Part shown: positions 37,078 to 46,269 of the stretch, in pieces
Numbering within the stretch: position 1 is the first letter of the stretch
How the letters are laid out: each line of letters opens with the position of its first letter
Assembly: GCA_947454155.1 (NCBI GenBank)
Contig: CANGIT010000002.1
Span: forward strand, 146,508 to 210,507
Source: Chitinophagaceae bacterium
GTDB lineage: Bacteria; Bacteroidota; Bacteroidia; Chitinophagales; Chitinophagaceae
Length of the DNA stretch: 64,000 nt
Direction: 5' to 3'
Translations under genes and position numbers: made by a program
Notes under the pieces: generated by a model
Seen by the model: the letters and a program-made list of their open reading frames with translations, nothing else
What the model was told of the DNA's origin: nothing
Database searches by the model: none

Positions 37078-37914
37078 ATGATACACATAGTTTTTAATGA
37101 GGCAGATGTGAGAATTTTACAAGCCGCAATTGAATTAGACGAATCGATGCAGGGGGAAGTGGTGCAGATCAAAGACGATTGGGCGGTAGGGCCTCTTGAC
37201 AATATTTATGCAGCCGAAGGTATTGACGCCCGTAAACAATGGTGGAGGGATGTGCTGGCTGGTGGCGATGGCGAAGGGCTGTTTCACCCGGAAGCGGAAG
37301 ATGATTATCAAACCATGGCTCATCTTGCAACACTATTGAATGAAAATCCTGAAGAGAAAATATGGATTTGGGCGGCGCAAAACAGTCATGATGTTTGTGG
37401 GTATTACTGGATGTTGCCTTTTATGAAAGAATTTCAGCGCAGGGTGTACATCCTTTACCTCAACAATCTTCCCTTCATTAATGAGAAAGGAAATATTTTC
37501 TATCCTACGAAGCTCAGTGAAATTCAACCCAAAGAATTTTTGAAAGCCAAGAAACTGGCTAGAGAAATTACCCTGAGTGAATTTGAAGTGGATCCGGATG
37601 AGTGGACAAAAATCGCCTCAGAAAACAAAGGCGTGCGCATTTTGGAAGGCGGCAAAAAGCTGGTACAATTTGAATATGATTATTTCGATGCTGAGCTGAA
37701 AAAATACATCATGCCTGATTTTCAGAAAGCATCCAAAATCATACACAACTGCATCAACAAATCTAAGCATACTACCGGTGACCTTTACTTGCTCTGGCGT
37801 TTGAAAGTGATGATTGCGATGGACATGTTTGATGTGCAGGGAAAATTGGAAAAGATGAAAGACTTCGACGTGAAATACAAATCCAAATCCGAACCGGATA
37901 CAACAACCCTATAA
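37078..37914 (+). CDS. DUF1835-like protein between parE and parC
   Basis: 278 residues, cytoplasmic. The N-terminal half looks like DUF1835: MIHIVFNEADVRILQAAIEL, EVVQIKDDWAVGPL and IWIWAAQNSHDVCGYYWML. The C-terminal half (about 150-278) resembles the DUF3658-type partner domain, with LSEFEVDPDEWTKIASENKG and GDLYLLWRLKVMIAMD. Function unknown. It lies between the two topoisomerase IV genes in one direction, with 25 nt to parC, so it is probably expressed with them. Family assignment is from memory of motif style. Confidence 0.7.
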   Translation: MIHIVFNEADVRILQAAIELDESMQGEVVQIKDDWAVGPLDNIYAAEGIDARKQWWRDVLAGGDGEGLFHPEAEDDYQTMAHLATLLNENPEEKIWIWAAQNSHDVCGYYWMLPFMKEFQRRVYILYLNNLPFINEKGNIFYPTKLSEIQPKEFLKAKKLAREITLSEFEVDPDEWTKIASENKGVRILEGGKKLVQFEYDYFDAELKKYIMPDFQKASKIIHNCINKSKHTTGDLYLLWRLKVMIAMDMFDVQGKLEKMKDFDVKYKSKSEPDTTTL

Positions 37915-37938
37915 AGAGAAAATTTAATTCAGAATTGG

Positions 37939-40449
37939 ATGGCAAAGAAATCAACAGAAGAATACCAGCACAGCGACAAAGGCGTAAGTGGTCAATATAA
38001 AACCTGGTTCCTCGATTACGCATCTTATGTGATCCTGGAACGTGCGGTTCCTGCAGTGGAAGATGGCTTGAAACCCGTTCAGCGTCGCATCCTGCATGCC
38101 ATGAAAGAAATGGACGATGGTCGTTACAATAAAGTGGCCAATATCATCGGGCAAAGCATGCAGTACCATCCCCATGGCGATGCCAGTATCGGCGATGCGA
38201 TTGTGAACCTCGGACAAAAAGACCTGCTGATCGACACACAGGGAAACTGGGGTGATGTGCGCACCGGAGATGATGCGGCGGCGGCAAGATATATTGAGGC
38301 GCGTTTGAGCAAGTTTGCGCTGGAAGTGGCATTTAATGCCAAAACCACCAACTGGCAGCTGAGCTATGATGGTCGTAAAAACGAACCGGTGACATTGCCG
38401 ATGAAGTTTCCTTTGCTGCTGGCGCAAGGTGCAGAAGGGATTGCTGTTGGGTTGGCTACCAAAATTCTGCCGCATAATTTCTGCGAACTTATTGAAGCCT
38501 CCATCAAAGCCTTGCGCGGAAAGAAGTTTGAAATACTGCCCGATTTCCAAACCGGCGGCACCATGGATGCCTCCAATTACAATGAAGGAAAAAGAGGAGG
38601 GAAGGTAAGGGTTAGAGCCACTATTGAAGAGCAAGACAAAAAAACGCTGATCATCAAAAGCGTTCCTTACGGTGTTACCACCACACAGTTGATGGAAAGT
38701 ATCGTAAAGGCCACCGACCAAGGGAAAATCAAAATCAAGAAAGTAACCGACCATACCGCGGCGGCAGTGGAAATCATTGTGGAGCTGGCGCCCGGCATCT
38801 CGCCCGACATCACCATCGACGCCTTATATGCCTTCACCGATTGTGAAGTGAGCATTTCGCCCAACGCCTGTGTGATTGTCGATCAGAAACCCAGATTCCT
38901 CACCGTAACCGAACTGCTGAAAATATCAGCCGAAAACACCAAAGACCTGTTGCGCAGAGAACTCGAAATCAAGTTGTCTGAATTGCAAGAAAAATGGCAT
39001 TATACCTCTCTCGAAAAAATCTTCTTCGAAGAGAAAATTTACAAAGAGTTAGAAAAGAAACATGAAACCTGGGATAAGGTCATTCTCGCTATAGACAAAG
39101 CTTTTGATCCATTCAAGAAAAAGCTGAAAAGAGAGGTGACCCGTGAAGATATTTTGAAGTTGACCGAAAAACCTGTGCGTCGAATTTATCGCTTGGATAT
39201 CGATGAACTGATCGATCAGATCAAAGGGCTGGAGAATGAAATCAAACAGGTGAAGCATGATCTCGACAACCTGGTGGATTATACGGTGGCATATTATGAG
39301 AACTTGCTGAAAAAATACGGCAAAGGACGCGAGCGCAAGACCGAAATCAAAATGTTCGACGTGATTCAGGCCAAGACTGTGGCCATCGCCAATACCAAAT
39401 TATACGTCAACTACGCCGATGGGTTTATTGGCACTTCATTGAAGAAGGATGAATTTGTGGTAGAATGCAGCGACCTCGATGATATCATCGCCTTCACTAA
39501 AGGCGGTATCATGAAGGTGGTGAGGGTATCCGACAAGGTGTTTATCGGTAAGGACATCATCCATGTGGCGGTGTTTCAGAAGAACGATGAACGCACTACC
39601 TACAATATGATTTATGTAGATGCTAAAACAGGCGTGAGTTACGCCAAGCGTTTCAATGTTACCGGCATCACACGCGAGAAAGAATATGACCTTACCAAAG
39701 GTTCGGAAAAAAGCAAGGTGCATTATTTTTCGGCTAACCCCAACGGTGAGGCTGAACAAGTGAAGGTGATGCTCAGTCCCAACTGCAGTGCCAGAATCAA
39801 GGAGCTTGATTTCTATTTCGAAGAATTGGAAATCAAAGGACGTGGCAGCATCGGCAATCAGGTGACCAAGTATCCCATCAAATCGGTGAAATTCAAAGAA
39901 GCGGGCAAATCTACTTTAAGCGCTAAGAAACTCTGGTTCGACGATAAATTTGGCCGATTAAATGTGGAAGACAAAGGACAATACCTGGGCATGTTTGACG
40001 CGGAAGACAGAATCCTGGTGATTTATAATGATGGCCATTACGAAATAATAGACCAGGAACTCACCCAACGTTTCGATCCGGAAAAGATTTTGCACATCGA
40101 AAAATACATCACCGATAAAGTGATCACAGCCGTGTACCTCGACAACGACAAGCTACAATACAACATCAAGCGCTTCAAGATTGAAACATCTACGCTAAAT
40201 ACCAAATTCTTCTTCATCAAGGAAGGCAAAGATAATGTACTGGAAGCGGTGACTACAGCATCGAATCCCATTTTGAAAGTACAGTCCGGCCGCGGGCAAC
40301 AGATTCAGGTGAAGAAATTCAAAGTGGCCGATCTGGTGGAAGTGATGGGCTGGAAAGCATTAGGCGCCAAGTTGACCGATTATTCCAAATCGGTGGAAAT
40401 GGAATGGGAGGAGAAGTCGGTGAATGACAATCAGGGAGAGTTGTTTTAA
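37939..40449 (+). CDS. parC: DNA topoisomerase IV subunit A
   Basis: 836 residues. DNA-cutting subunit of topoisomerase IV. The breakage-reunion domain starts near residue 25: YVILERAVPAVEDGLKPVQRR, SMQYHPHGDASIGDAIV and the catalytic Tyr118 in DDAAAARYIEARL. The tower and coiled-coil region reaches about residue 460 (RIYRLDIDELIDQIKGLENE). The C-terminal part (about 480-815) carries beta-pinwheel-like blades (VVRVSDKVFIGKDIIHVAVF, GRLNVEDKGQYLGMF). No intact GyrA-box (QxRRGGKG) is seen, which supports ParC. It forms a unit with parE and the intervening gene. Confidence 0.93.
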   Translation: MAKKSTEEYQHSDKGVSGQYKTWFLDYASYVILERAVPAVEDGLKPVQRRILHAMKEMDDGRYNKVANIIGQSMQYHPHGDASIGDAIVNLGQKDLLIDTQGNWGDVRTGDDAAAARYIEARLSKFALEVAFNAKTTNWQLSYDGRKNEPVTLPMKFPLLLAQGAEGIAVGLATKILPHNFCELIEASIKALRGKKFEILPDFQTGGTMDASNYNEGKRGGKVRVRATIEEQDKKTLIIKSVPYGVTTTQLMESIVKATDQGKIKIKKVTDHTAAAVEIIVELAPGISPDITIDALYAFTDCEVSISPNACVIVDQKPRFLTVTELLKISAENTKDLLRRELEIKLSELQEKWHYTSLEKIFFEEKIYKELEKKHETWDKVILAIDKAFDPFKKKLKREVTREDILKLTEKPVRRIYRLDIDELIDQIKGLENEIKQVKHDLDNLVDYTVAYYENLLKKYGKGRERKTEIKMFDVIQAKTVAIANTKLYVNYADGFIGTSLKKDEFVVECSDLDDIIAFTKGGIMKVVRVSDKVFIGKDIIHVAVFQKNDERTTYNMIYVDAKTGVSYAKRFNVTGITREKEYDLTKGSEKSKVHYFSANPNGEAEQVKVMLSPNCSARIKELDFYFEELEIKGRGSIGNQVTKYPIKSVKFKEAGKSTLSAKKLWFDDKFGRLNVEDKGQYLGMFDAEDRILVIYNDGHYEIIDQELTQRFDPEKILHIEKYITDKVITAVYLDNDKLQYNIKRFKIETSTLNTKFFFIKEGKDNVLEAVTTASNPILKVQSGRGQQIQVKKFKVADLVEVMGWKALGAKLTDYSKSVEMEWEEKSVNDNQGELF

Positions 40450-40562
40450 TGTAGAATTTAGAATACAAATTGTAAAATGTAAACAATACAGTTTATCAGC
40501 AGAAAGTGCCTGCATAAAAAATGAGTTAACTTCTACCTTTTACATTTAATATTCTACATTTT
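40450..40562. repeat. Imperfect inverted repeat between convergent genes
   Basis: TGTAGAAT near 40451 and ATTCTACA near 40551, with TGTAAAATGTAAA and TTTTACATTTAA inside, can form a long imperfect A/T-rich hairpin between parC and the convergent ABC-F gene. It may end both transcripts. A related TGTAAAATGTAAAA stretch occurs near 565. Confidence 0.5.
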
Positions 40563-40567
40563 CTTGT

Positions 40568-42487
40568 TTAGTCTATCAACTGCTCAAATACCTGCTCATA
40601 TTCTTTTGTGACTGCATCCAATTCAGCAGTGATTTTATTATAGTTGCTTTCGGCTGTTTGAAATTTTTCCTTGTTGCCATAGATGTCAGCACTTGCGAGT
40701 TGAGCTTCTGCATGCTGCTTGGATTTGTTCAACTCTGCTAATTTCAATTCCAGTTGATTGAAACGGTTTTTCAATTTTTGTTGTTCTTTTTTCTGATCGT
40801 TGCTGACCTGTTTAACCGGTTCGGGCTTGGGTGCAACTGCAACAGGTGCTGCAGCGACTTCCGTTTTTTTATTGGCGGCCATTTCTTTTTCTCTTCTTTC
40901 TTTCCAGTCTTCCCACTCGGCGTAGGTGCCTTTGAATTCGCGGATTTTATGGTCGTCAATTTCCCATATTTTGTTGGAAATGCGGCTGATGAAATAACGA
41001 TCATGGCTCACCAGAATGAGACTGCCTTCGTATTTGTTGAGGGCTTCCACCAATAAGTCCACAGAGTGGATGTCGAGGTGGTTCGTCGGTTCATCGAGCA
41101 TCAGGAAGTTGGCTTTGCTGGCGATCACTTTGGCCAGTGCCACTCTCGCTTTTTCACCTCCACTCAATACTTTGATTTTCTTCTCCACGGTATCGCCGCT
41201 GAACAGAAACGAGCCGAGCAGTGCTCTGAGTTCAAGGTCGTTTTTACCACTGCGGGCTTCCTGCATCTCTTGCAAAATGTCATTACTGAGGTTCAGCGCT
41301 TCCAGCTGATGCTGGGCATAGAAGGATTCTTTCACATTGTGTCCCCATTCTCTTTCGCCATCAAAAGCTTCACCACCGGCAATAATGCGCAGCATGGTCG
41401 ATTTGCCTTTGCCATTTGCCCCAATCAAAGCGATCTTGTCGCCACGTTCAATTTCTGCTCCGGTATTTTTTACAATCTCAATATCTTTAAATCGTTTGGA
41501 GATGTTCTTCAGTGTGCAAATCACTTTGCCCGGTTGACGTTCCACCGAAAAGTTGATACGAATGTTTGGTCTTTCAATCTCCACGTCTTCGATACGTTCC
41601 AGTTTGTCGAGTCGTTTTACAATACTCTGTGCCTGTGCGGCCTTGCTGGCTTTGGCTTTGAAGCGCTCTACGAATCTTTCTTGCTGACGGATATAGTCTT
41701 GCTGATTATCGAAGGCCTTTTTCTGCATCTCAATACGAATCTCCTTTTCTTTTTCGTAGTAAGAATAATTACCGGAATAGATATGGAGTTCTTGCTGATA
41801 GAGTTCAACAATCTTCGTGCACATGCGGTCGAGGAAGAAGCGGTCGTGCGATACAATGACCACGGCTCCCTGGTAATGTTGCAGATATTTTTCCAGCCAT
41901 TCGATACTAGGTAAATCAAGGTGGTTCGTTGGTTCATCGAGCAGCAGCACATCGGGGTGCATCAATATCATTTTAGCCAGCAACACTCTCATGCGCCATC
42001 CTCCGCTGAAAAGCTTATAAGGTTTGTGAAGTTCGGCATTGGAAAAGCCCAACCCTTGTAATATCTCTTCGGTGCGGTGATGGATGCTATAGCCATCGAG
42101 CACATCCATTTCATGTAATAATTCGGCATAATCATTGGCCAGTTTCTCGTCGCCGGTTCTGGCCAGCTCTTCGCCCATGATTTCCAGCTCTTTCTCCAGT
42201 TGCTTAACGCGCTCAAAAGCACCCATCGCAACTTCGAGTATGGAATCCTCGGTGTCGAATCCCAATAGATCTTGGTGCAGAAAGCCAATGGTAGTTTCTC
42301 TTCCTTTTTCCACTGTGCCTTTGGAGGGGGTGTATTCGCCAGTTAATACTTTTAGCAGGGTAGATTTTCCGGTTCCGTTATAGCCAATCAGTCCAATTCG
42401 TTCATTGGGTTGTATATGCCATGTAGCATCTTCCACAATTGTACGGGCACCAAATTCGAAGGTCACATTTTGTAATCCGAGCAGCAT
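40568..42487 (-). CDS. ABC-F family ATPase
   Basis: 639 residues with two ABC domains and no membrane segment, so a soluble ABC-F protein acting on ribosomes. Domain 1: Walker A GYNGTGKST, signature LFSGGWRMRVLLAK, Walker B VLLLDEPTNHLD. The interdomain linker is basic and helical (QERFVERFKAKASKAAQAQ). Domain 2: GANGKGKST, VLSGGEKARVALAK, FLMLDEPTNHLD. The C-terminal 110 residues contain an Ala/Lys/Pro linker and a coiled coil (KNRFNQLELKLAELNKSKQH), as in Uup/YdiF-type members. Housekeeping translation factor rather than a proven antibiotic-resistance protein. Confidence 0.93.
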   Translation of the reverse strand: MLLGLQNVTFEFGARTIVEDATWHIQPNERIGLIGYNGTGKSTLLKVLTGEYTPSKGTVEKGRETTIGFLHQDLLGFDTEDSILEVAMGAFERVKQLEKELEIMGEELARTGDEKLANDYAELLHEMDVLDGYSIHHRTEEILQGLGFSNAELHKPYKLFSGGWRMRVLLAKMILMHPDVLLLDEPTNHLDLPSIEWLEKYLQHYQGAVVIVSHDRFFLDRMCTKIVELYQQELHIYSGNYSYYEKEKEIRIEMQKKAFDNQQDYIRQQERFVERFKAKASKAAQAQSIVKRLDKLERIEDVEIERPNIRINFSVERQPGKVICTLKNISKRFKDIEIVKNTGAEIERGDKIALIGANGKGKSTMLRIIAGGEAFDGEREWGHNVKESFYAQHQLEALNLSNDILQEMQEARSGKNDLELRALLGSFLFSGDTVEKKIKVLSGGEKARVALAKVIASKANFLMLDEPTNHLDIHSVDLLVEALNKYEGSLILVSHDRYFISRISNKIWEIDDHKIREFKGTYAEWEDWKERREKEMAANKKTEVAAAPVAVAPKPEPVKQVSNDQKKEQQKLKNRFNQLELKLAELNKSKQHAEAQLASADIYGNKEKFQTAESNYNKITAELDAVTKEYEQVFEQLID

Positions 42488-42500
42488 TTCAATTTTTTTG

Positions 42501-42508
42501 CAAAAGTA
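42501..42508 (-). promoter_or_regulatory. Putative -7 box for the ABC-F gene
   Basis: On the minus strand TACTTTTG matches TAnnTTTG, 13 nt ahead of the start codon at 42487. Confidence 0.4.
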
Positions 42509-42583
42509 AGGTTTAGTATGTTCATAAGGTTTGAAGGTTTAGGGTTTAATTGTTTATACTGTTATTTGTTAGAGGTGTCTCAC

Positions 42584-42709
42584 ATCCAGTTTCCAGTATC
42601 CAGCTTCCAGTATCCAGTATCCAGTATCCAGTATCCAGCATCCAGTATCCAGTATCCAGCATCCAGTATCCAGTATCCAGTATCCAGTATCTAGTATCCA
42701 GTATCCAGT
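42584..42709. repeat. 18-copy heptamer tandem repeat (ATCCAGT)
   Basis: Eighteen consecutive 7-nt units, mostly ATCCAGT with variants TTCCAGT, ATCCAGC and ATCTAGT. It lies in the divergent spacer, 33 nt before the next start codon. Length variation between strains is likely by slippage; the apparent frames across it on both strands are only translations of the repeat. Confidence 0.97.
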
Positions 42710-42742
42710 CCCTTTTGCTTAATTTGCACAAAATCTAGCAAC

Positions 42743-43360
42743 ATGAACCGTAACCGAATTTTAGTGGTGATCCTTACCGCCGGCGTACTCACCTTGATAT
42801 ATCAGCTTTTTTTGAAGCCATCTTCCCCAAAAAATGAAGAGAAAAATCAATCCCTTGCTGTGAAAAAACACAGTGCGGCATTCAATGCCCATATCGAAAT
42901 GGTCATGAAAAATTACCTGGCGCTTAAGGATGCTTTTGTGGAGGCTGATACGCAGGCAGTGAAAGCCAATGCGAAGGATTTCATCGAAGCATTGAATGCC
43001 ATCGATACAGTTGAATTGAAAAAGGACACGGCGTCCATCTATAATACTGTCATTTATACTTTGTCTGACTTGAAACTGAATGCCGAATCGATTTTGCAAC
43101 AGCACGACATCAAAGAGATGCGCAGGGATTTCAGCAGTCTGACCGACATGATGTACCCTTCACTCTTTCAGGCGATTCGCTACGAAGGTCCAACCTTGTA
43201 TTTGCAAAATTGTCCGATGGCTTTTGATGATTCCATTGCCGCCAATTGGATCAGCAACAGTGCCATAATCGTTAATCCTTACTTGGGCAAGAAGCATCCT
43301 GAATATAAAGCCACCATGCTGCATTGTGGCGAATTAAAAGATTCTGTTTCCTTAAAATAA
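42743..43360 (+). CDS. Membrane-anchored DUF3347-like protein
   Basis: 205 residues. An N-terminal hydrophobic segment (ILVVILTAGVLTLIYQLFL) acts as a signal anchor. The exported part has a helical middle (HIEMVMKNYLALKDAFVEAD) and a C-terminal block LYLQNCPMAFDDSIAANWIS with NPYLGKKHPEYKATMLHCGE. The CPM and HCGE elements are typical of DUF3347, found beside copper-efflux CusB-type proteins and proposed to bind metal. Cys and Met/His positions support possible Cu+ binding; this is inference. The next gene, a TonB receptor, starts 7 nt later, so both are probably one unit. Confidence 0.8.
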   Translation: MNRNRILVVILTAGVLTLIYQLFLKPSSPKNEEKNQSLAVKKHSAAFNAHIEMVMKNYLALKDAFVEADTQAVKANAKDFIEALNAIDTVELKKDTASIYNTVIYTLSDLKLNAESILQQHDIKEMRRDFSSLTDMMYPSLFQAIRYEGPTLYLQNCPMAFDDSIAANWISNSAIIVNPYLGKKHPEYKATMLHCGELKDSVSLK

Positions 43361-43367
43361 TCCAAAG

Positions 43368-45740
43368 ATGAAATTCCGTACTGCATTTAGTTTATTGTGC
43401 TGTCTTTTGCTGAAGATTTCGCTGCAGGCTCAGCAACCCACTAAAAAAAACACTATCAATGGTTATGTAAAAGATCAGTTCACCGGTGAAACATTGATAG
43501 GAGCAACCATCAGCGTGAAAGGCGGCGGCAGAAATGTACTGACCAATACCTACGGTTTTTTTTCCATCACATTGAAAGAAGGAGAACAAACCCTCAATGT
43601 ATCTTATGTGGGCTATGCTGCACAATCACTCAAGTTCGACCTGCATAAGGATACAACGATAAATGTGGGCATGACGGGCGTTGGACCAATGGGTGAAAAT
43701 GTGGTGGTGGTGAGTCAGAAACGCGACAATAATCTGAAGTCTGCACAAATGGGCAAAGTGACTTTGCCGATAGAGCAGATCAAATCTATTCCTGCTTTTT
43801 TGGGCGAGGTGGATTTGCTCAAAGTGGTACAGTTGATGCCTGGTGTAAGAAACGCCGGAGAGGGAAGCTCGGGTATCTATGTGAGAGGTGGCGGCCCCGA
43901 TCAGAATTTGATTTTACTGGATGATGCGGTGGTGTACAATACCGGACATCTTTTTGGCTTTTTCTCGGTGTTCAATGCAGATGCCATTAAAAACGTTTCC
44001 CTCATCAAAGGCGGTATGCCTGCGCAATATGGCGGACGCCTGTCGAGCGTCCTGGATGTGGCGATGAAGGAAGGAAACAATCAGCGCTTTCAAGTGGATG
44101 GCGGCATTGGGTTGATTGCTTCAAGATTATCCGTGCAGGGCCCCATCAAAAAAGACAAATCCTCTTTTATCATTTCGGCACGTCGCACTTATATCGATGC
44201 GCTCACTAAACCTTTTATCAGCGATTCGAGTCAGTTTCATGGTTCGGGGTATTATTTCTATGATTTGAATGCCAAAGCCAATTACAAATTCAGCGACAAA
44301 GACAGGCTGTATGTCAGTGGTTACTTCGGAAGGGATGTCTTCGATTTCAAAAACTCACGTCAAAGCCTGAACGTTAAAATCCCTTGGGGTAACGGTACAG
44401 GTACAGTGCGTTGGAACCATGTTTTCAACAAGAAGTTGTTTGCCAATACCACCGCGGTGTATAATGATTATCATTTTACTTTCAAGGCGCTGCAAAACAA
44501 TTTTGAAGTGCAACTGGCTTCTGGCATCAAAGACCTCAGTATCAAGCAGGATTGGGACTATTATCCTTATGCACAGCATAAAGTAAAATTTGGCGGACTT
44601 TACACTTTCCATCGGTTTACCCCTTCGGTAGTGAGTGGCCGTCAGGATTCTGTAGTTTTCAATCCGCAAAATGCATCAGTGAAATATGCCCGAGAAGCAG
44701 CCGTTTTTTTACAGGATGATTGGGAGGTGTCGCCTAAATTGCAATTGCAAGCCGGACTCCGTTATAGTATGTTTCAGCAGGTGGGGCCCAATACCATTTA
44801 TCAGAAAGATGCCGACGGCAACCGAACAGACAGCGTGGTGTATGGCAAGGGGCAAGTGGTAAAAACTTATGGCGGTCTCGAACCCAGAGCCACCCTGCGT
44901 TATACCCTAAACGATGAAACCTCCTTGAAGGCTTCGGTTACCCGCAATCTGCAATACATTCATCTTGTCAGCAATTCAGGAACCACTTTGCCTACCGACA
45001 TCTGGGTGCCCTCCACCTACAAAGTGCAGCCGCAAATCAGCTGGTTGTATGCGGCCGGTTTATTCAGGAATTTCAAGGACAAAATGTTTGAGACCTCACT
45101 GGAGGTATATTACAAACAAATGGATCATCAGATAGAATACCGCGAAGGCTACACACCCAACTCGCTGGATGATACCGAAAACTCATTTGTGTTTGGCAAA
45201 GGCTGGAGTTACGGAGCAGAGTTGCTGGTGAACAAAACCAAGGGCAAGCTCACCGGTTGGGTTGGCTACACGCTCAGCTGGACCTGGCGCAAATTTGATT
45301 CACTGAATTTCGGAGAGAAGTATCCTGCCAAATACGACCGTCGCCACGATCTCAGTGTGGTGGCCATGTATGAGCTCAGTAAAAAATGGAAGTTGTCGGC
45401 CACGTTTGTTTATGGTACTGGCAATGCAGCCACGCTGCCACAACGTTTTTATATCGTGAACGGTGTACTCACGCAAGAGTATAGCCGCATCAACCAATAT
45501 CGATTGCCTTCATACCACCGCCTCGATCTCTCTGCCATTCTTACGCCTAAGAAAAATGAAGGGAGGAAATGGAAGACAGAGTGGGTGTTCAGTGTTTATA
45601 ATGCTTACAGCCGAAAAAATCCTTATTTCATCTACTACGATCAAACGGGAGAGGCGCTCAGTGGCAATCTGCAGATACAAGCCAAGCAAGTTTCTATTTT
45701 CCCCATCATTCCTTCCGTTACCTGGAACTTCAAGTTTTAA
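43368..45740 (+). CDS. TonB-dependent outer-membrane receptor
   Basis: 790 residues. Signal peptide (LLCCLLLKISLQA, then QQPTKK), then a CarboxypepD_reg-like domain at about 28-105 (TINGYVKDQFTGETLIGATISVKG, LNVSYVGYAAQSL). The plug domain (about 110-235) has SIYVRGGGPDQNLILLDD-type sequence GIYVRGGGPDQNLILLDDA and LIKGGMPAQYGGRLSSVLD. The 22-strand barrel ends in IPSVTWNFKF with a terminal aromatic. No SusD partner is nearby; the upstream DUF3347-like gene is 7 nt away. Substrate is unknown; metal complexes are one possibility given that neighbour. Confidence 0.93.
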   Translation: MKFRTAFSLLCCLLLKISLQAQQPTKKNTINGYVKDQFTGETLIGATISVKGGGRNVLTNTYGFFSITLKEGEQTLNVSYVGYAAQSLKFDLHKDTTINVGMTGVGPMGENVVVVSQKRDNNLKSAQMGKVTLPIEQIKSIPAFLGEVDLLKVVQLMPGVRNAGEGSSGIYVRGGGPDQNLILLDDAVVYNTGHLFGFFSVFNADAIKNVSLIKGGMPAQYGGRLSSVLDVAMKEGNNQRFQVDGGIGLIASRLSVQGPIKKDKSSFIISARRTYIDALTKPFISDSSQFHGSGYYFYDLNAKANYKFSDKDRLYVSGYFGRDVFDFKNSRQSLNVKIPWGNGTGTVRWNHVFNKKLFANTTAVYNDYHFTFKALQNNFEVQLASGIKDLSIKQDWDYYPYAQHKVKFGGLYTFHRFTPSVVSGRQDSVVFNPQNASVKYAREAAVFLQDDWEVSPKLQLQAGLRYSMFQQVGPNTIYQKDADGNRTDSVVYGKGQVVKTYGGLEPRATLRYTLNDETSLKASVTRNLQYIHLVSNSGTTLPTDIWVPSTYKVQPQISWLYAAGLFRNFKDKMFETSLEVYYKQMDHQIEYREGYTPNSLDDTENSFVFGKGWSYGAELLVNKTKGKLTGWVGYTLSWTWRKFDSLNFGEKYPAKYDRRHDLSVVAMYELSKKWKLSATFVYGTGNAATLPQRFYIVNGVLTQEYSRINQYRLPSYHRLDLSAILTPKKNEGRKWKTEWVFSVYNAYSRKNPYFIYYDQTGEALSGNLQIQAKQVSIFPIIPSVTWNFKF

Positions 45741-45743
45741 ACT

Positions 45744-46268
45744 TTATTTTTTTTGTTTTGACTTATTGGAAGTAAGTGAAGTGTAAATGGTATATACCGT
45801 AGGAATCAGCAATCCAGGAAAGAATACAAACATAAACCAGACATCCAGTTTGGAATATTGACTGCTGGCATCGTTCACTTCTTTAAAAACTATGTAAGAA
45901 AACAGCAACGATATGAAAAACTGCAAATAGCGTAACAGTCGCATGCTTTTCCTGTAGTGCATTTCAGCGTTTTCGGGAGTGATATTGGTGAGATAATTGA
46001 ATTTGTGAGGGAAGCGATTTACCAAACGCAGCAGTATGTTGATCGCAGTTACAATTCCCGGAAGTATAAACAAAGTTGTTTTCGAGCCAAATCCATCGGC
46101 ATATCCGCTGGCGCCATAATGTACAGGGATGGTATTGGGTAGTTGGGGGTAATGACAGCCTGCGTAAATCCACATGGAAATAATGAGCAATAAAGCGCCC
46201 CATTCAAAAAAATAATCAAGTCCGGTTTTGTGAACATTGATAACAGGTCGTTGTGATTCGGCAGTCAT
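45744..46268 (-). CDS. DUF1648-type membrane protein
   Basis: 174 residues with about four membrane helices: FFEWGALLLIISMWIYAG, LFILPGIVTAINILLRL, LQFFISLLFSYIVF and FMFVFFPGLLIPTVYTIY. Between helices 1 and 2 is the DUF1648 hallmark LPNTIPVHYGASGYADGFGSK. Such proteins occur in SdpI-like and unknown membrane proteins. It starts 1 nt after the stop of the upstream gene at 46270, so the two form an operon. Convergent with the TonB receptor. Confidence 0.85.
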   Translation of the reverse strand: MTAESQRPVINVHKTGLDYFFEWGALLLIISMWIYAGCHYPQLPNTIPVHYGASGYADGFGSKTTLFILPGIVTAINILLRLVNRFPHKFNYLTNITPENAEMHYRKSMRLLRYLQFFISLLFSYIVFKEVNDASSQYSKLDVWFMFVFFPGLLIPTVYTIYTSLTSNKSKQKK

Positions 46269-46269
46269 T

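Noticed and set aside
37951..38754. Long open frame antisense to parC
   Set aside because: Fully inside parC, no recognised motif; explained by codon bias of parC.
41066..41914. Long open frame antisense to the ABC-F gene
   Set aside because: Lies entirely within a clear coding sequence and shows no recognisable domain; a frame shadow.
42546..42738. Frames on both strands across the heptamer array (about 60 codons each)
   Set aside because: They are translations of the 7-nt repeat with periodic peptides; no start context or protein character.
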